From NCBI GenBank assembly GCA_038316335.1, contig JBBQAM010000045.1:1-32816 (forward strand): a DNA stretch of 32,816 nt, written 5' to 3'. The translations under genes were made by a program, and so were the position numbers. The notes beneath the pieces are model-generated. The model ran no database searches and was not told where the DNA came from. It was given only the letters and a program-made list of their open reading frames with translations. Below, in pieces: positions 24,582 to 32,816 of this stretch. Every line of letters starts with the position of its first letter. Positions within the stretch are counted from its first letter, which is position 1. This DNA comes from JALHST01 sp038316335 (GTDB lineage: Bacteria > Bacteroidota > Bacteroidia > Flavobacteriales > Flavobacteriaceae).

Positions 24582-26891
24582 ATGACAGTCTTTAATACCT
24601 ATCTGCGACACCTGTCAAAGAATAAATTGTATACTGCGATAACCATTTTAGGTTTTGCAATATCCCTTACTTTTATTTTGCTTTTGGGTGTCCATATTCG
24701 AAATGAACTTTCTGTAGATGATTTTCACGTTAATAAGGATAGGATTTATCGCTTGGAGAATGAAACAGTCGACTTTTCTCCTCCTATTGCCGATGATTTA
24801 AAAAAGAGTATTCCTGAAATTGAGGATTTTACAAGGGTCATCAATGTCTCCGGAAGAATAGCGGCACCTGATGGCCAACAGGCAAAGTTCGATTATTTGG
24901 GAGTGGACGCCTCGTTTTTTGAAATTTTTTCCTTTCAGCTTCTTAAAGGAAAGGCCACTGAGGTTTTACAAACAGCCGATGGTATTGTGCTATCCAAGAC
25001 TTTGGCCCTAAAATTATTCGGTTCACTTGATGTTGTGGGCAAGAGTCTCCTAATTAACAAGGACACAATGTTCATGGTTACAGGAATAATGGATGATTTT
25101 CCGGAAGACACCCACTTCGCCAAACAGGATGCGCTGGTAAACTTAAAGGCTTTTAAAAAGCTTTGGGGTTTCGAAAATATTTTGGAGGAATATGGTTGGT
25201 GCTCGCTAAGTATCTACTTTTTGGCAAAGACGAATGCTGATATACCGGCAAAAGCCCCGGAAATATTGAAAAGTTTTAAAAGGGATTTTTGGTTATACAC
25301 CGAAGGATGGGCAAACACGGTCGAATTTACGCCTTTAAAGGAGATTTATTACAGTTCAAAAGCGGGCAGTGGCACCAAGAGTACCAGTAAAACATTAATT
25401 ATGGTCTTGTCTTCGATTGTGCTCCTTATCTTATTACTTGCAGTTGGTAATTACATAAACCTTACCATAGCCCAAGCTACTTTCCGGGGAAAGGAAGTGG
25501 CCGTTAAAAAATTATTGGGAAGCTCCAAAAGGCAGTTAATATTTCAGTTTATTAAGGAATCTGTTGTTTTATGCTTTGCTGCCTTATTGATATCGCTTTT
25601 TTTCGCTAAAGCAATAGAACCTCATTTTGATACTTTGTTGAATACGAGATTACACCTAAATAATCGGTTGAATGTGCTGAACCTAATAACGTTGATCGCG
25701 GTGTTCGGCATGATCGGTTTCATATCTGGAATTTTACCAGCTTTAAAAATTTCGGGTTTTAAACCAATTGAAATTGTAAAAGGTACGTTTAGGACCCAGG
25801 CGAAAAATGTCTATGCAAAAGCCTTTATAACCTTTCAATATACAGTAACAATAGCCTTACTGGCCTGCAGTTGGATTATTTTAAAACAGACCGATTTTTT
25901 ACGCAGTCAGGATCTTGGCTTTCAAAAGGATAACATCGTACAGATAGACTATTTGGGTGCACCAGATAAAAAGGGCACCATTAAAAATGCCCTTTTGCAG
26001 ATTCCTGGAGTAGATGCTGTTTCTATAACGTGGCAAAGTCCGTTGAGCGGAGGTAGTAATCAGACTTTTAAAAGCAACGGAAAATCAGTGAGCTTTCAGG
26101 AATTTGCAGTAGATTCCTCGTTTTTCAAGGTTTTTGATATTAAAGTCGTACCTACCGATGTGGCCTTTTCAGAAAAAGGAATGTACCTCAATGAAACCGG
26201 GATCAAGGAATTAGGACTTACAGACAAAGACGTTTCCTTTAAAATGGAGGACAATGAGATTCCCATTCTGGGCATCGTCAACGATTTTAATTTTAAGGAA
26301 CTCCGTGATAAGATTGGGCCCTTGATGCTACGCCAACAGTCGGAAGAATTTCAGGCCAGTGATATTTTTTTGAAGGTTAATAGCAAGGATGTTTTTGCAA
26401 CTACCGATAAAATAAAAACAACGTATGCGAATTTAATAGACCATGCCGAGTTTGATGTGCAGTTTGTGGACGACACCATAGATCAGTGGTATGCTAAGGA
26501 CGAACGTACCGGTAAAATCATAAGCTATTTCACGCTTTTATCGTTTATAATTTCCGTGATGGGTATTTTAGGAATGTCCACATTTTATATGCAACAGCGT
26601 ACTAAGGAAATCGGTGTTCGCAAAGTGAATGGCGCAACAACTACCCAAATTTTGACCCTTCTCAATAAGGATTTTCTAAAGTGGGTACTATTGGCCTTTG
26701 TAATCGCGGTCCCCATTTCTTGGTATGTGATGAACAGATGGCTCGAAGGCTTTGCCTATAGAACGAGTATGAGCTGGTGGGTATTTGCCTTGGCAGGAAT
26801 CACGGCTATGGCAATCGCCTTTCTTACCGTTAGTTGGCAAAGTTTTAGAGCGGCAAATTCGAATCCGGTGAATGTCTTGCGAAATGAATAA
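24582..26891 (+). CDS. ABC transporter permease (MacB/FtsX type), second of a pair
   Basis: A 769-residue paralogue of the preceding permease with the same plan: N-terminal transmembrane helix (AITILGFAISLTFILLLG), periplasmic domain, a first FtsX bundle with the loop RGKEVAVKKLLGSSKRQL, a second periplasmic domain, and a C-terminal bundle with RTKEIGVRKVNGATTTQIL and a final NPVNVLRNE. The closing motif (NPVNVLRNE here, NPVKSLRTE in its neighbour) is characteristic of this Bacteroidota group. The pair probably works with an ATPase encoded elsewhere and may assemble as a heterodimer. It is more AT-rich than its partner at the sequence level (by eye). Confidence 0.87.
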   Translation: MTVFNTYLRHLSKNKLYTAITILGFAISLTFILLLGVHIRNELSVDDFHVNKDRIYRLENETVDFSPPIADDLKKSIPEIEDFTRVINVSGRIAAPDGQQAKFDYLGVDASFFEIFSFQLLKGKATEVLQTADGIVLSKTLALKLFGSLDVVGKSLLINKDTMFMVTGIMDDFPEDTHFAKQDALVNLKAFKKLWGFENILEEYGWCSLSIYFLAKTNADIPAKAPEILKSFKRDFWLYTEGWANTVEFTPLKEIYYSSKAGSGTKSTSKTLIMVLSSIVLLILLLAVGNYINLTIAQATFRGKEVAVKKLLGSSKRQLIFQFIKESVVLCFAALLISLFFAKAIEPHFDTLLNTRLHLNNRLNVLNLITLIAVFGMIGFISGILPALKISGFKPIEIVKGTFRTQAKNVYAKAFITFQYTVTIALLACSWIILKQTDFLRSQDLGFQKDNIVQIDYLGAPDKKGTIKNALLQIPGVDAVSITWQSPLSGGSNQTFKSNGKSVSFQEFAVDSSFFKVFDIKVVPTDVAFSEKGMYLNETGIKELGLTDKDVSFKMEDNEIPILGIVNDFNFKELRDKIGPLMLRQQSEEFQASDIFLKVNSKDVFATTDKIKTTYANLIDHAEFDVQFVDDTIDQWYAKDERTGKIISYFTLLSFIISVMGILGMSTFYMQQRTKEIGVRKVNGATTTQILTLLNKDFLKWVLLAFVIAVPISWYVMNRWLEGFAYRTSMSWWVFALAGITAMAIAFLTVSWQSFRAANSNPVNVLRNE

Positions 26892-27421
26892 ATCGCAGCC
26901 AGCTCTACTTGATATCGTCTCAACATCAAAAAAAACTGACGAACTCACTGGAGTATCCTTCTTATATTATGGTCCTAATTAATCCTGAACCATAAATTCA
27001 ATGCTCGCCCTTTTAGGGTTGATCTATCGCATTATATTTTTATTTTAGGGTAGTCAAATTTATGGATGCGAAAATTTAAGGAAAAAGGATCTAAATCACC
27101 ACTGGATTCCTATTCGGCGTAAAAATTGAGTACGCTAGATTATCAAATGAAATCAGCAAAGGCGAGAACCAGTTAAGCAAATTTTATAGTCTTTATCTTC
27201 AATTGGTAAGTTGCTGAATAATAAATCATAGTTGCCTGGATTCATTTTAAGGAATACACGACCAAAACTAACATCAACGCCACAATATGTTGAGATTAGG
27301 GGCGCCGGTTAATTCTAAAGAATATAAAAGCACCATAATCATTCTCACTGGGTCACCTGATAACAAAATTAGTATCTTTATTCGTAACGGGTACTTTGTA
27401 AAACAATAAACCAGCGAATAC
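26892..27421. other. AT-rich intergenic region
   Basis: About 530 bases with no supported gene; short translations on either strand look random. TATCTTTA at 27373-27380, 42 bases before the next start, resembles a -7 box (TAnnTTTG) but lacks a good TTG partner. The region marks a visible drop in GC content that continues through the carbohydrate genes. Confidence 0.45.
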
Positions 27422-28393
27422 ATGCCTATTAAAACGAACCATAGAAGTAGGTCGCCCCTTTGTTTTTTGATGTTAATCCCAATATTGACCTTGTATAATT
27501 CATGTAAAGGAAATAGGGCTACCATACCTCCGCAAGAACCTAAACCTGTTGAAAGTGAGATTGTTTTTGGATTAAATGCCTATTCCTTTGCAGACCTTTT
27601 GTCTGCAAAGGATTTTCGGGATAATGAACAGGTTTATACTCTCTTTAATTTATTGGATTGGTGTGACTACCAAGGAATAAAATCCTTAGATCCCACTGGC
27701 TATTTCTTTCCGACGTATCCTGAAGTTCCTTCCGACGAATACCTTACAAAATTCAAGAACAGGGCGGCAGAACTTAATATTGCCATAAGCGGTACGGGAA
27801 TACGGAATAATTTTGCCTCTGCGGACCCTAACGTTCGGGCTGAAGGGGTAAAACTTGCAAAAAAATGGATCATAGCCGCCGCCAAATTAGGAGCGCCAGT
27901 ATTGCGCGTTTTTGCTGGGGCCATTCCTGAAGGATATGAGGAGAATTGGGAAGTACCTGCTGGTTGGATGATAGAATGTTACAAAGAACTGATTCCGACA
28001 GCAAAACAATATGGGGTGAAAATAGGTATTCAAAACCATGGCGAAATGTTACAGACAGCTGAACAATGTCTTTATGTGTTGAAGGGGGTCGATTCTGAAT
28101 GGGCCGGTATTATCATAGACACAGGCAACTTTACCAGCGCAGACCCCTACAAGGATATTGAAGCCTTGGTACCTTATGCAGTAAACTGGCAAGTAAAGGA
28201 ATTTACTGATGGGTATGGCGGTAGTTTAAGAGCGGATTATCCAAAATTGGTTCAAATCATCAAAGATGGCGGTTATAAGGGGTACATGCCTATAGAAACA
28301 CTAAAAGTAAAAGACGAACCTTATGACCCTTTTGAAAGGGTCGAGCATATGTTAGTGAAGCTAAATGAAGCATTAAACTCAATTAGTAAATAA
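27422..28393 (+). CDS. lipoprotein, sugar phosphate isomerase/epimerase-like TIM barrel
   Basis: A 323-residue protein of the xylose-isomerase-like TIM-barrel group (AP_endonuc_2, PF01261). It carries a signal peptide with a plausible lipobox (LTLYNSC, Cys28), so it would be anchored outside the cytoplasm. Barrel features are FGLNAYSF at the first strand, GTGIRNNF, APVLRVFAG, GIQNHGEM, GIIIDTGN, VKEF and YMPIETL, the usual spacing of metal-binding Glu/His/Asp residues. Substrate is unknown; many such Bacteroidota proteins are sugar isomerases or epimerases or AraC-linked sensors. It lies 22 bases before the GH5 gene, so a role in carbohydrate use is likely. Being a lipoprotein is unusual for an enzyme of sugar phosphates. 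Confidence 0.82.
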   Translation: MPIKTNHRSRSPLCFLMLIPILTLYNSCKGNRATIPPQEPKPVESEIVFGLNAYSFADLLSAKDFRDNEQVYTLFNLLDWCDYQGIKSLDPTGYFFPTYPEVPSDEYLTKFKNRAAELNIAISGTGIRNNFASADPNVRAEGVKLAKKWIIAAAKLGAPVLRVFAGAIPEGYEENWEVPAGWMIECYKELIPTAKQYGVKIGIQNHGEMLQTAEQCLYVLKGVDSEWAGIIIDTGNFTSADPYKDIEALVPYAVNWQVKEFTDGYGGSLRADYPKLVQIIKDGGYKGYMPIETLKVKDEPYDPFERVEHMLVKLNEALNSISK

Positions 28394-28415
28394 AAAAATA
28401 CAACAATACATTACA

Positions 28416-29429
28416 ATGAAAAAACCAAGTTTAACCCTCATTGCCTTGTTTTTTATCTTCTATCTAAAAGTAACCTCGCAAGACTATAACACGAACGAAT
28501 ATGCGTTCAGCCAAAATGAAAAACTAGGAAGAGGTGTGAACATTATTGGTTATGATCCTATATGGAACGATATGTCAAAAGCTAGAATGCAATCAAAACA
28601 TTTCAAGCTCATAAAAGAAGCTGGATTTAGCAATGTTCGTATAAAAATATCCCCCTTCAGGTTTTCAATGGATTCTTTATTCACCATAGACCCTAAATTC
28701 TTTAAAACTTTGGATTGGGCAATTCAACAAACTTTGGATAATAACTTAATGCCTATTGTTGATTTTCACGAGCATGTTGCCATGCAAAAAGATCCGGTTG
28801 GCACAAAACCTATGTTTTTAGGGATGTGGAAACAAATTGCATCCCATTGCAAGGACTATCCAAACGAAGTTCTTTTTGAATTAGCCAATGAGCCAAATAT
28901 GGCTCCTGAAACGTGGAATGAAATTCATGATGACGCCTATAAAATCATTAGAGATACGAATCCAAACAGAACCCTAATCATTGGAACAATAAACGGAAAT
29001 CAAATCAAGTTTTTGAAAGATTTGGAATTACCCGAAAACGATCGCAATGTGATTATTGCCGTTCACTATTACTCACCCATTCAATTTACGCATCAAGGGG
29101 CTCCATGGTCATCCAAAAACAAGGATTTAAGTGGTATTACTTGGACGAATACGGAAGCCGAAGAAAATGCGGTTATTGCCGATTTTGATATGGCACAAAA
29201 TTGGTCGAAAGCACATAACAGACCATTAACCCTAGGAGAATTTGGTGCTTTTGAAAAGGCCGATATGGCTTCACGAGTTCGATGGACCAATTTTATTGCC
29301 AGACAAGCGGAAGTAAGAAACTGGAGTTGGAGTTATTGGCAGTTTGACTCTGATTTTATTGTTTATGACATTGATCAGGATGTATGGAACACTCCCATTA
29401 AAAACGCCTTGATTCCATTTAAAAAATAG
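28416..29429 (+). CDS. glycoside hydrolase family 5 (cellulase-like)
   Basis: A 337-residue GH5 enzyme with a signal peptide (MKKPSLTLIALFFIFYLKVTS, cleavage before QDYN). The acid/base is Glu159 in FELANEPN, and the nucleophile is Glu275 in LTLGEFGAF. Other conserved points are RGVNIIGYD, NVRIKISPFRF, DFHEHVA and the late SWSYWQFDSDF segment with the Trp of the substrate platform. It probably cleaves a beta-1,4-linked polysaccharide such as a glucan or mannan, outside or in the periplasm; the exact subfamily cannot be read. A separate CBM6-like lipoprotein follows. Codon use is AT-rich compared with the catabolic operon. Confidence 0.9.
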   Translation: MKKPSLTLIALFFIFYLKVTSQDYNTNEYAFSQNEKLGRGVNIIGYDPIWNDMSKARMQSKHFKLIKEAGFSNVRIKISPFRFSMDSLFTIDPKFFKTLDWAIQQTLDNNLMPIVDFHEHVAMQKDPVGTKPMFLGMWKQIASHCKDYPNEVLFELANEPNMAPETWNEIHDDAYKIIRDTNPNRTLIIGTINGNQIKFLKDLELPENDRNVIIAVHYYSPIQFTHQGAPWSSKNKDLSGITWTNTEAEENAVIADFDMAQNWSKAHNRPLTLGEFGAFEKADMASRVRWTNFIARQAEVRNWSWSYWQFDSDFIVYDIDQDVWNTPIKNALIPFKK

Positions 29430-29572
29430 CTAAAATGGTTACAGGTGAAATTGATAGTGAATATATGGATGTTGCCTTAACATACAAAAAAAATCATGTC
29501 GAATTATTGCGTTCGAATTACGGAAACTTGCAAGGATGTGGCGCTTTTGCAAATCAATATTTATTTAAAAGT
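29430..29572. other. 143-base spacer open in the CBM6 frame
   Basis: No separate gene is supported. An ATG at 29435 is in frame with the following lipoprotein for 46 codons without a stop. I do not take it as its start because it would bury the signal peptide. Confidence 0.5.
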
Positions 29573-30253
29573 ATGAGCCGATTAATATATATAAGTAGTA
29601 TTCTTTTCAGTGCCTTTGTATCCTGTAATGGCAGTAAAAGCCTTGAAATGAAGCATACGGTGCGGTTAGAATCACTATTTCTTGAAAATGCACCGAAAAT
29701 ACCTGGTAAAATTCAATGTGAATTTTATAATCTTGGCGGAGAGGGCATTGGGTATCATGATTCGGACGCCACAAACCATGGAAGTGGAAATCTGAACAAA
29801 GGCATTGACTATTTAAGTACTTTTAGACAAGCGGAAGCCCCAGATATTTCGTTTACCAAATATCATGACAGTATCGATAATTCGAAATATAATAAGGTAC
29901 TGCCTAAAGAAGGGCAGCTATATCTGGGGTGGACAGAACCTGGGGAATGGACAAAATATACCGTAACCGTCAAAAAATCTGGAACCTATCAAATTGGGCT
30001 TATGTACACAGCCAATCAAAATGGGCAAATCAGCATAGCATCGGAAGACAAAAAGAGTTCTGGGATATTAAATGTAGAATCCACTTTTGATAAAGACGAC
30101 CCAATAGCATGGCGTCAATGGCACCATTGGAACTATGTTGAAAATCTAGGGCAAATTCGTTTAAAAAAAGGGACTCAAACAATTACATTACATACTGAAT
30201 CAGTTGGGCAAATGAATTACGATTTCATAGAATTTACACGTATAAAACAATAA
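29573..30253 (+). CDS. CBM6-like carbohydrate-binding lipoprotein
   Basis: A 226-residue lipoprotein. The start is the ATG at 29573, which places a signal peptide (MSRLIYISSILFSAF) with lipobox FVSC and Cys18 at the N-terminus. The mature part matches the CBM6 beta-sandwich: EFYNLGGEGIGYHDSDATN, LGWTEPGEWTKYTVTVKKSG, YQIGLMYTA and a late NYDFIEFTRI. It lacks a catalytic module and would bind the glycan cleaved by the upstream GH5, on the cell surface. CBM6 modules are often fused to GH5 enzymes; here they are separate proteins. Confidence 0.8.
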   Translation: MSRLIYISSILFSAFVSCNGSKSLEMKHTVRLESLFLENAPKIPGKIQCEFYNLGGEGIGYHDSDATNHGSGNLNKGIDYLSTFRQAEAPDISFTKYHDSIDNSKYNKVLPKEGQLYLGWTEPGEWTKYTVTVKKSGTYQIGLMYTANQNGQISIASEDKKSSGILNVESTFDKDDPIAWRQWHHWNYVENLGQIRLKKGTQTITLHTESVGQMNYDFIEFTRIKQ

Positions 30254-30277
30254 CCTACGGTTTCTAAAAACGACTTT

Positions 30278-30724
30278 ATGGCAGCAAGGGACCTAAACCT
30301 GACCATCGACCAAATTATACGGGAAATCGAATTACGTATCCCCGGGTATAAAGACAGTCCTGAAGACTGGAATATCTCTGAAGGCAATACGGCACTTTGT
30401 ATCCTAACGGAAGACGGGAAAATTTATGGGAAGGTATATGGTACTGATAAACTTAGACAACGAGCCTTTTTTAAGATTGCCTGGCAAAAGGCAAGCCAAG
30501 TCTGGATTACTGGGCAAAACACCGGTGATTACGAAAAAATTGTTTTTGGAGGAACCATGGACCCTGAAGATTCACCCATCGAACTGCCTGATTTAATCGG
30601 TTGGGTTGGTGGACAACCCATTGTACTATCCGACGGGACCAGGCTTTCAATTGGTTTTAGTGGCTTTAGGGGGTTCAATGATATTGACATTGTCAAAAAA
30701 GCGATTCGCCAAGTAGGCCTTTAA
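30278..30724 (+). CDS. GlcG/HbpS-like (DUF336) protein
   Basis: A 148-residue protein of the GlcG/HbpS (Haem_degrading, PF03928) family. It has the N-terminal helix NLTIDQIIREIELRI, a central AFFKIAWQKASQVWITG helix, and the end SIGFSGFRGFNDIDIVKKAI. It has no signal peptide. Members bind haem, cobalamin or small organic acids, or lack known activity. It sits 24 bases after the CBM6 lipoprotein, so it may belong to the same transcript, but its function in the group is unknown. Confidence 0.75.
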   Translation: MAARDLNLTIDQIIREIELRIPGYKDSPEDWNISEGNTALCILTEDGKIYGKVYGTDKLRQRAFFKIAWQKASQVWITGQNTGDYEKIVFGGTMDPEDSPIELPDLIGWVGGQPIVLSDGTRLSIGFSGFRGFNDIDIVKKAIRQVGL

Positions 30725-31116
30725 TTGAACTTCTAACGGCCCTAAATCGAAAAGATCCGTAGATCGAAAGGCAAAAAATATTGAGTTAAAGAACAGGTGT
30801 TTTTAGGCTAATCGCTTCATTCTTAATAGCTCGTCATTCACTTTATTCAGTACATTTTTTCCACAATAATCATTGTTTTTTATATGGTTTGCTATATGAT
30901 CAATAAGATTGGCATTAGGTCAATACGATCGAAATAAAATCGTTCTTAGCCATAAATTAAGAGCTCTTTTTAAATCAACGAATGATCCCTATCTATATCT
31001 TTATCATAGAACTTGAAATAATAATGAATGCGTTCAAATAAACACTGCTTCATGAGGTATTCGCAAGGACGCACAATTCTATGAACGTGAAAAAAATTTA
31101 AATGAATTTATAGGCT
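30725..31116. other. AT-rich intergenic region
   Basis: About 390 bases between the GlcG-like gene and the cyclase gene. No ORF, repeat, terminator or clear promoter is seen. Confidence 0.45.
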
Positions 31117-32816
31117 ATGTCCCAGTCCCGTCAGCTCGCTGTGATTATGTTTACTGACATTGTCGGCTACACTTCCTTAATGGGAAATGATGAAAACAGA
31201 GCCTTTGAATTGTTGCATAAAAACCGACAATTGCAAAAGCCCATCATAGAACGATTTAATGGCAGATGGATAAAAGAATTGGGTGACGGGGTAATGGCCA
31301 GTTTCAATACGGTTTCTGATGCGGTAAATGCAGCTATTAAAATGCAGGAAGGTTGCCATTCCCAAAAAGAATTCCAATTACGAATTGGGATCCATATGGG
31401 CGAAGTGGTTTTTGAGAATGAAGATGTTTTTGGCGATGGGGTGAATATCGCATCTCGGATCCAGGCAATCGCATATCCCGGAAGCATTTTTGTCTCAGAA
31501 GTAGTTCATGATAATGTGCTCAACAAGAAAGAAATTGTGACACGGTTTGTAAAAGCACAAGCTCTTAAAAATGTAAAAGAGCCGGTGAAGATCTATGAGG
31601 TGATTACAGATCCCAATACCGATTTGCCAACTTCCCGCTTTGCCCATAAAAAAAAGGGTGCCCTAAACACCCTAGTGGTTTTATTTGTGATAATCGCCCT
31701 TTCGGCAACAGGATACTTTATCATGAAGGTCCTCCCTACAAAAAAAGTGGACCCTGCGACCCATGTAAAATCAATTGCGATCCTTCCATTTACCGATATG
31801 AGTCCAGGAAAGGACCAAGAATACCTCAGTGATGGCTTGGCAGATGAAATAATCAATTCAATCACTATCATTAAAGATTTAAAAGTTATCGGCCGTACTT
31901 CTTCTTTTCAATACAAAGGAAAAGATTTTGATGCCCGCACCATAGGAGAAAAACTGAACGTAAATATCATCCTGGAAGGAAGCATACAAAAATCCGGGGA
32001 TATCCTCAGGATCATTACGAAGCTTATCAGCGTAAAAGAAGATTCAACGATATGGTCCCAACGATTTGATAAGGAATCAAAGGATATTTTTGCAATCCAG
32101 GACAGCATTGCCAATAAAATAGTCGAGAAACTTAAAATCACCCTTTCCCAGGAGGAAAAACCAAGATTAAACAAGAAACATACCGATCCTGAAGTGTATT
32201 CATTGTACCTAAAAGGATTGTACGCCTATAAAGAACAGAATTACGATAGGAGCATTGAATATAATCAACATGCCGTCGCGTTAGATTCATCATTTGCACC
32301 AGCGTATGCCTTTCTTGCCTTGGCTAAGATCTGGAAAATCAATGGCTCCGGATCCTATACCGATGTAAATGTCATTCGGGAAACCAAGGAATTTGCCAAC
32401 AAGTCTGTAATGCTTGATCCTGATCTTGCTGAAGGGTATTCAGCACTTGCTCTCTTGGCATGGACCATCGAACTCGATTACCCAACTGCAAAGATCAACT
32501 TTGAAAAATCTATTAAACTCAATCCGTCTGCTTCTTTGATCAAGAACAGGTATGCGTATTTCCTACTTTGGATGGGCGAATTTGAAAAAGCTGAAAAACT
32601 GGGGCTTGATGCGATCAGTTCCGACCCCGCCGACTTTAACGGATATGTTATAGTTGCCAACGCCAATATCTATAAAAAGAAATTTACGGAAGCTGAAAAA
32701 TATATTGCGGAAGGGAAAAAACTATTCCCGGATAAATGGAACTTTGACCATCTGTATTTTTCTTCAAAATTTTATTCAGGAAACTATGGAAGTGTCATTC
32801 AAGGCCTTAAACCACG
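31117..32816 (+). CDS. class III adenylate/guanylate cyclase with TolB-like and TPR regions (3' truncated)
   Basis: An open frame from the ATG at 31117 runs to the window edge (566 codons). Residues 1-165 form a class III cyclase domain with both metal-binding aspartates (Asp14 in FTDIVGYT, Asp57 in ELGDGVM), Lys53 for base recognition, and FGDGVNIASR with Asp107, Asn110 and Arg114. This set favours ATP as substrate. A transmembrane helix follows (about 182-203), then a TolB-like segment (SIAILPFTDMSPGKDQEYLSDGL, about 220 onwards) and a TPR-like array (SLYLKGLYAYKEQNYDRSIEYN and later repeats). The cyclase faces the cytoplasm and the rest the periplasm. It begins a new transcription unit. 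Confidence 0.88.
   Translation, partial: MSQSRQLAVIMFTDIVGYTSLMGNDENRAFELLHKNRQLQKPIIERFNGRWIKELGDGVMASFNTVSDAVNAAIKMQEGCHSQKEFQLRIGIHMGEVVFENEDVFGDGVNIASRIQAIAYPGSIFVSEVVHDNVLNKKEIVTRFVKAQALKNVKEPVKIYEVITDPNTDLPTSRFAHKKKGALNTLVVLFVIIALSATGYFIMKVLPTKKVDPATHVKSIAILPFTDMSPGKDQEYLSDGLADEIINSITIIKDLKVIGRTSSFQYKGKDFDARTIGEKLNVNIILEGSIQKSGDILRIITKLISVKEDSTIWSQRFDKESKDIFAIQDSIANKIVEKLKITLSQEEKPRLNKKHTDPEVYSLYLKGLYAYKEQNYDRSIEYNQHAVALDSSFAPAYAFLALAKIWKINGSGSYTDVNVIRETKEFANKSVMLDPDLAEGYSALALLAWTIELDYPTAKINFEKSIKLNPSASLIKNRYAYFLLWMGEFEKAEKLGLDAISSDPADFNGYVIVANANIYKKKFTEAEKYIAEGKKLFPDKWNFDHLYFSSKFYSGNYGSVIQGLKP

Noticed and set aside
27274..27525. Minus-strand ORF of 83 codons
   Set aside because: It overlaps the start and signal peptide of the TIM-barrel lipoprotein on the other strand; AT-rich hydrophobic translation is expected by chance.

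Overview
The window reads as a chromosomal segment from a member of the Bacteroidota, most likely a marine Flavobacteriia (inference). Supporting signs are the near absence of Shine-Dalgarno sequences, a few TTG-N19/20-TAnnTTTG-like promoters, lipoboxes on extracytoplasmic proteins, tandem FtsX/MacB-type permeases and an acyl-CoA carboxylase set of the usual flavobacterial kind. There are no tRNA or rRNA genes, CRISPR arrays or recognisable transposase genes. Two genes are cut by the window edges: a methyltransferase on the left and a class III cyclase on the right.

Positions 1-2700 hold the 3' part of a SAM methyltransferase, an alpha/beta hydrolase split by a frameshift, and a possible 42-residue membrane peptide. 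Positions 2735-14934 hold the main feature: twelve tightly packed plus-strand genes for acyl-CoA catabolism. They encode two acyl-CoA dehydrogenases, an APH-fold phosphotransferase, a DUF1330 protein, three short-chain dehydrogenases, an enoyl-CoA isomerase/hydratase, two medium-chain reductases (one of the alkenal/prostaglandin reductase type), a MaoC hydratase and a long-chain acyl-CoA synthetase. The adjacent kinase and ACAD11-like dehydrogenase match the two halves of mammalian ACAD10/ACAD11 and the LvaA/LvaC pair of Pseudomonas putida. In those systems a 4-hydroxyacyl-CoA is phosphorylated and then converted to an enoyl-CoA. I infer that this operon degrades 4-hydroxy (gamma-hydroxy) or 4-keto acids, possibly including products of lipid peroxidation.

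Positions 15000-16620 carry two minus-strand exported proteins, each followed by a good terminator. Positions 16621-17695 are non-coding and contain two copies of a 149-bp direct repeat with conserved hairpins. Positions 17696-21258 encode a three-subunit acyl-CoA carboxylase of the propionyl-CoA type, a natural sink for the propionyl-CoA released from odd-chain or 4-hydroxyvaleryl substrates.

Positions 21505-26891 hold a small membrane protein and two tandem ABC permeases without an ATPase. Positions 27422-30724 are more AT-rich and form a small carbohydrate locus: a lipoprotein TIM-barrel sugar isomerase-like protein, a GH5 glycosidase, a CBM6-like lipoprotein and a GlcG/HbpS-like protein. 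The window ends inside a membrane-anchored class III nucleotidyl cyclase with a TolB-like domain and TPR-like repeats.
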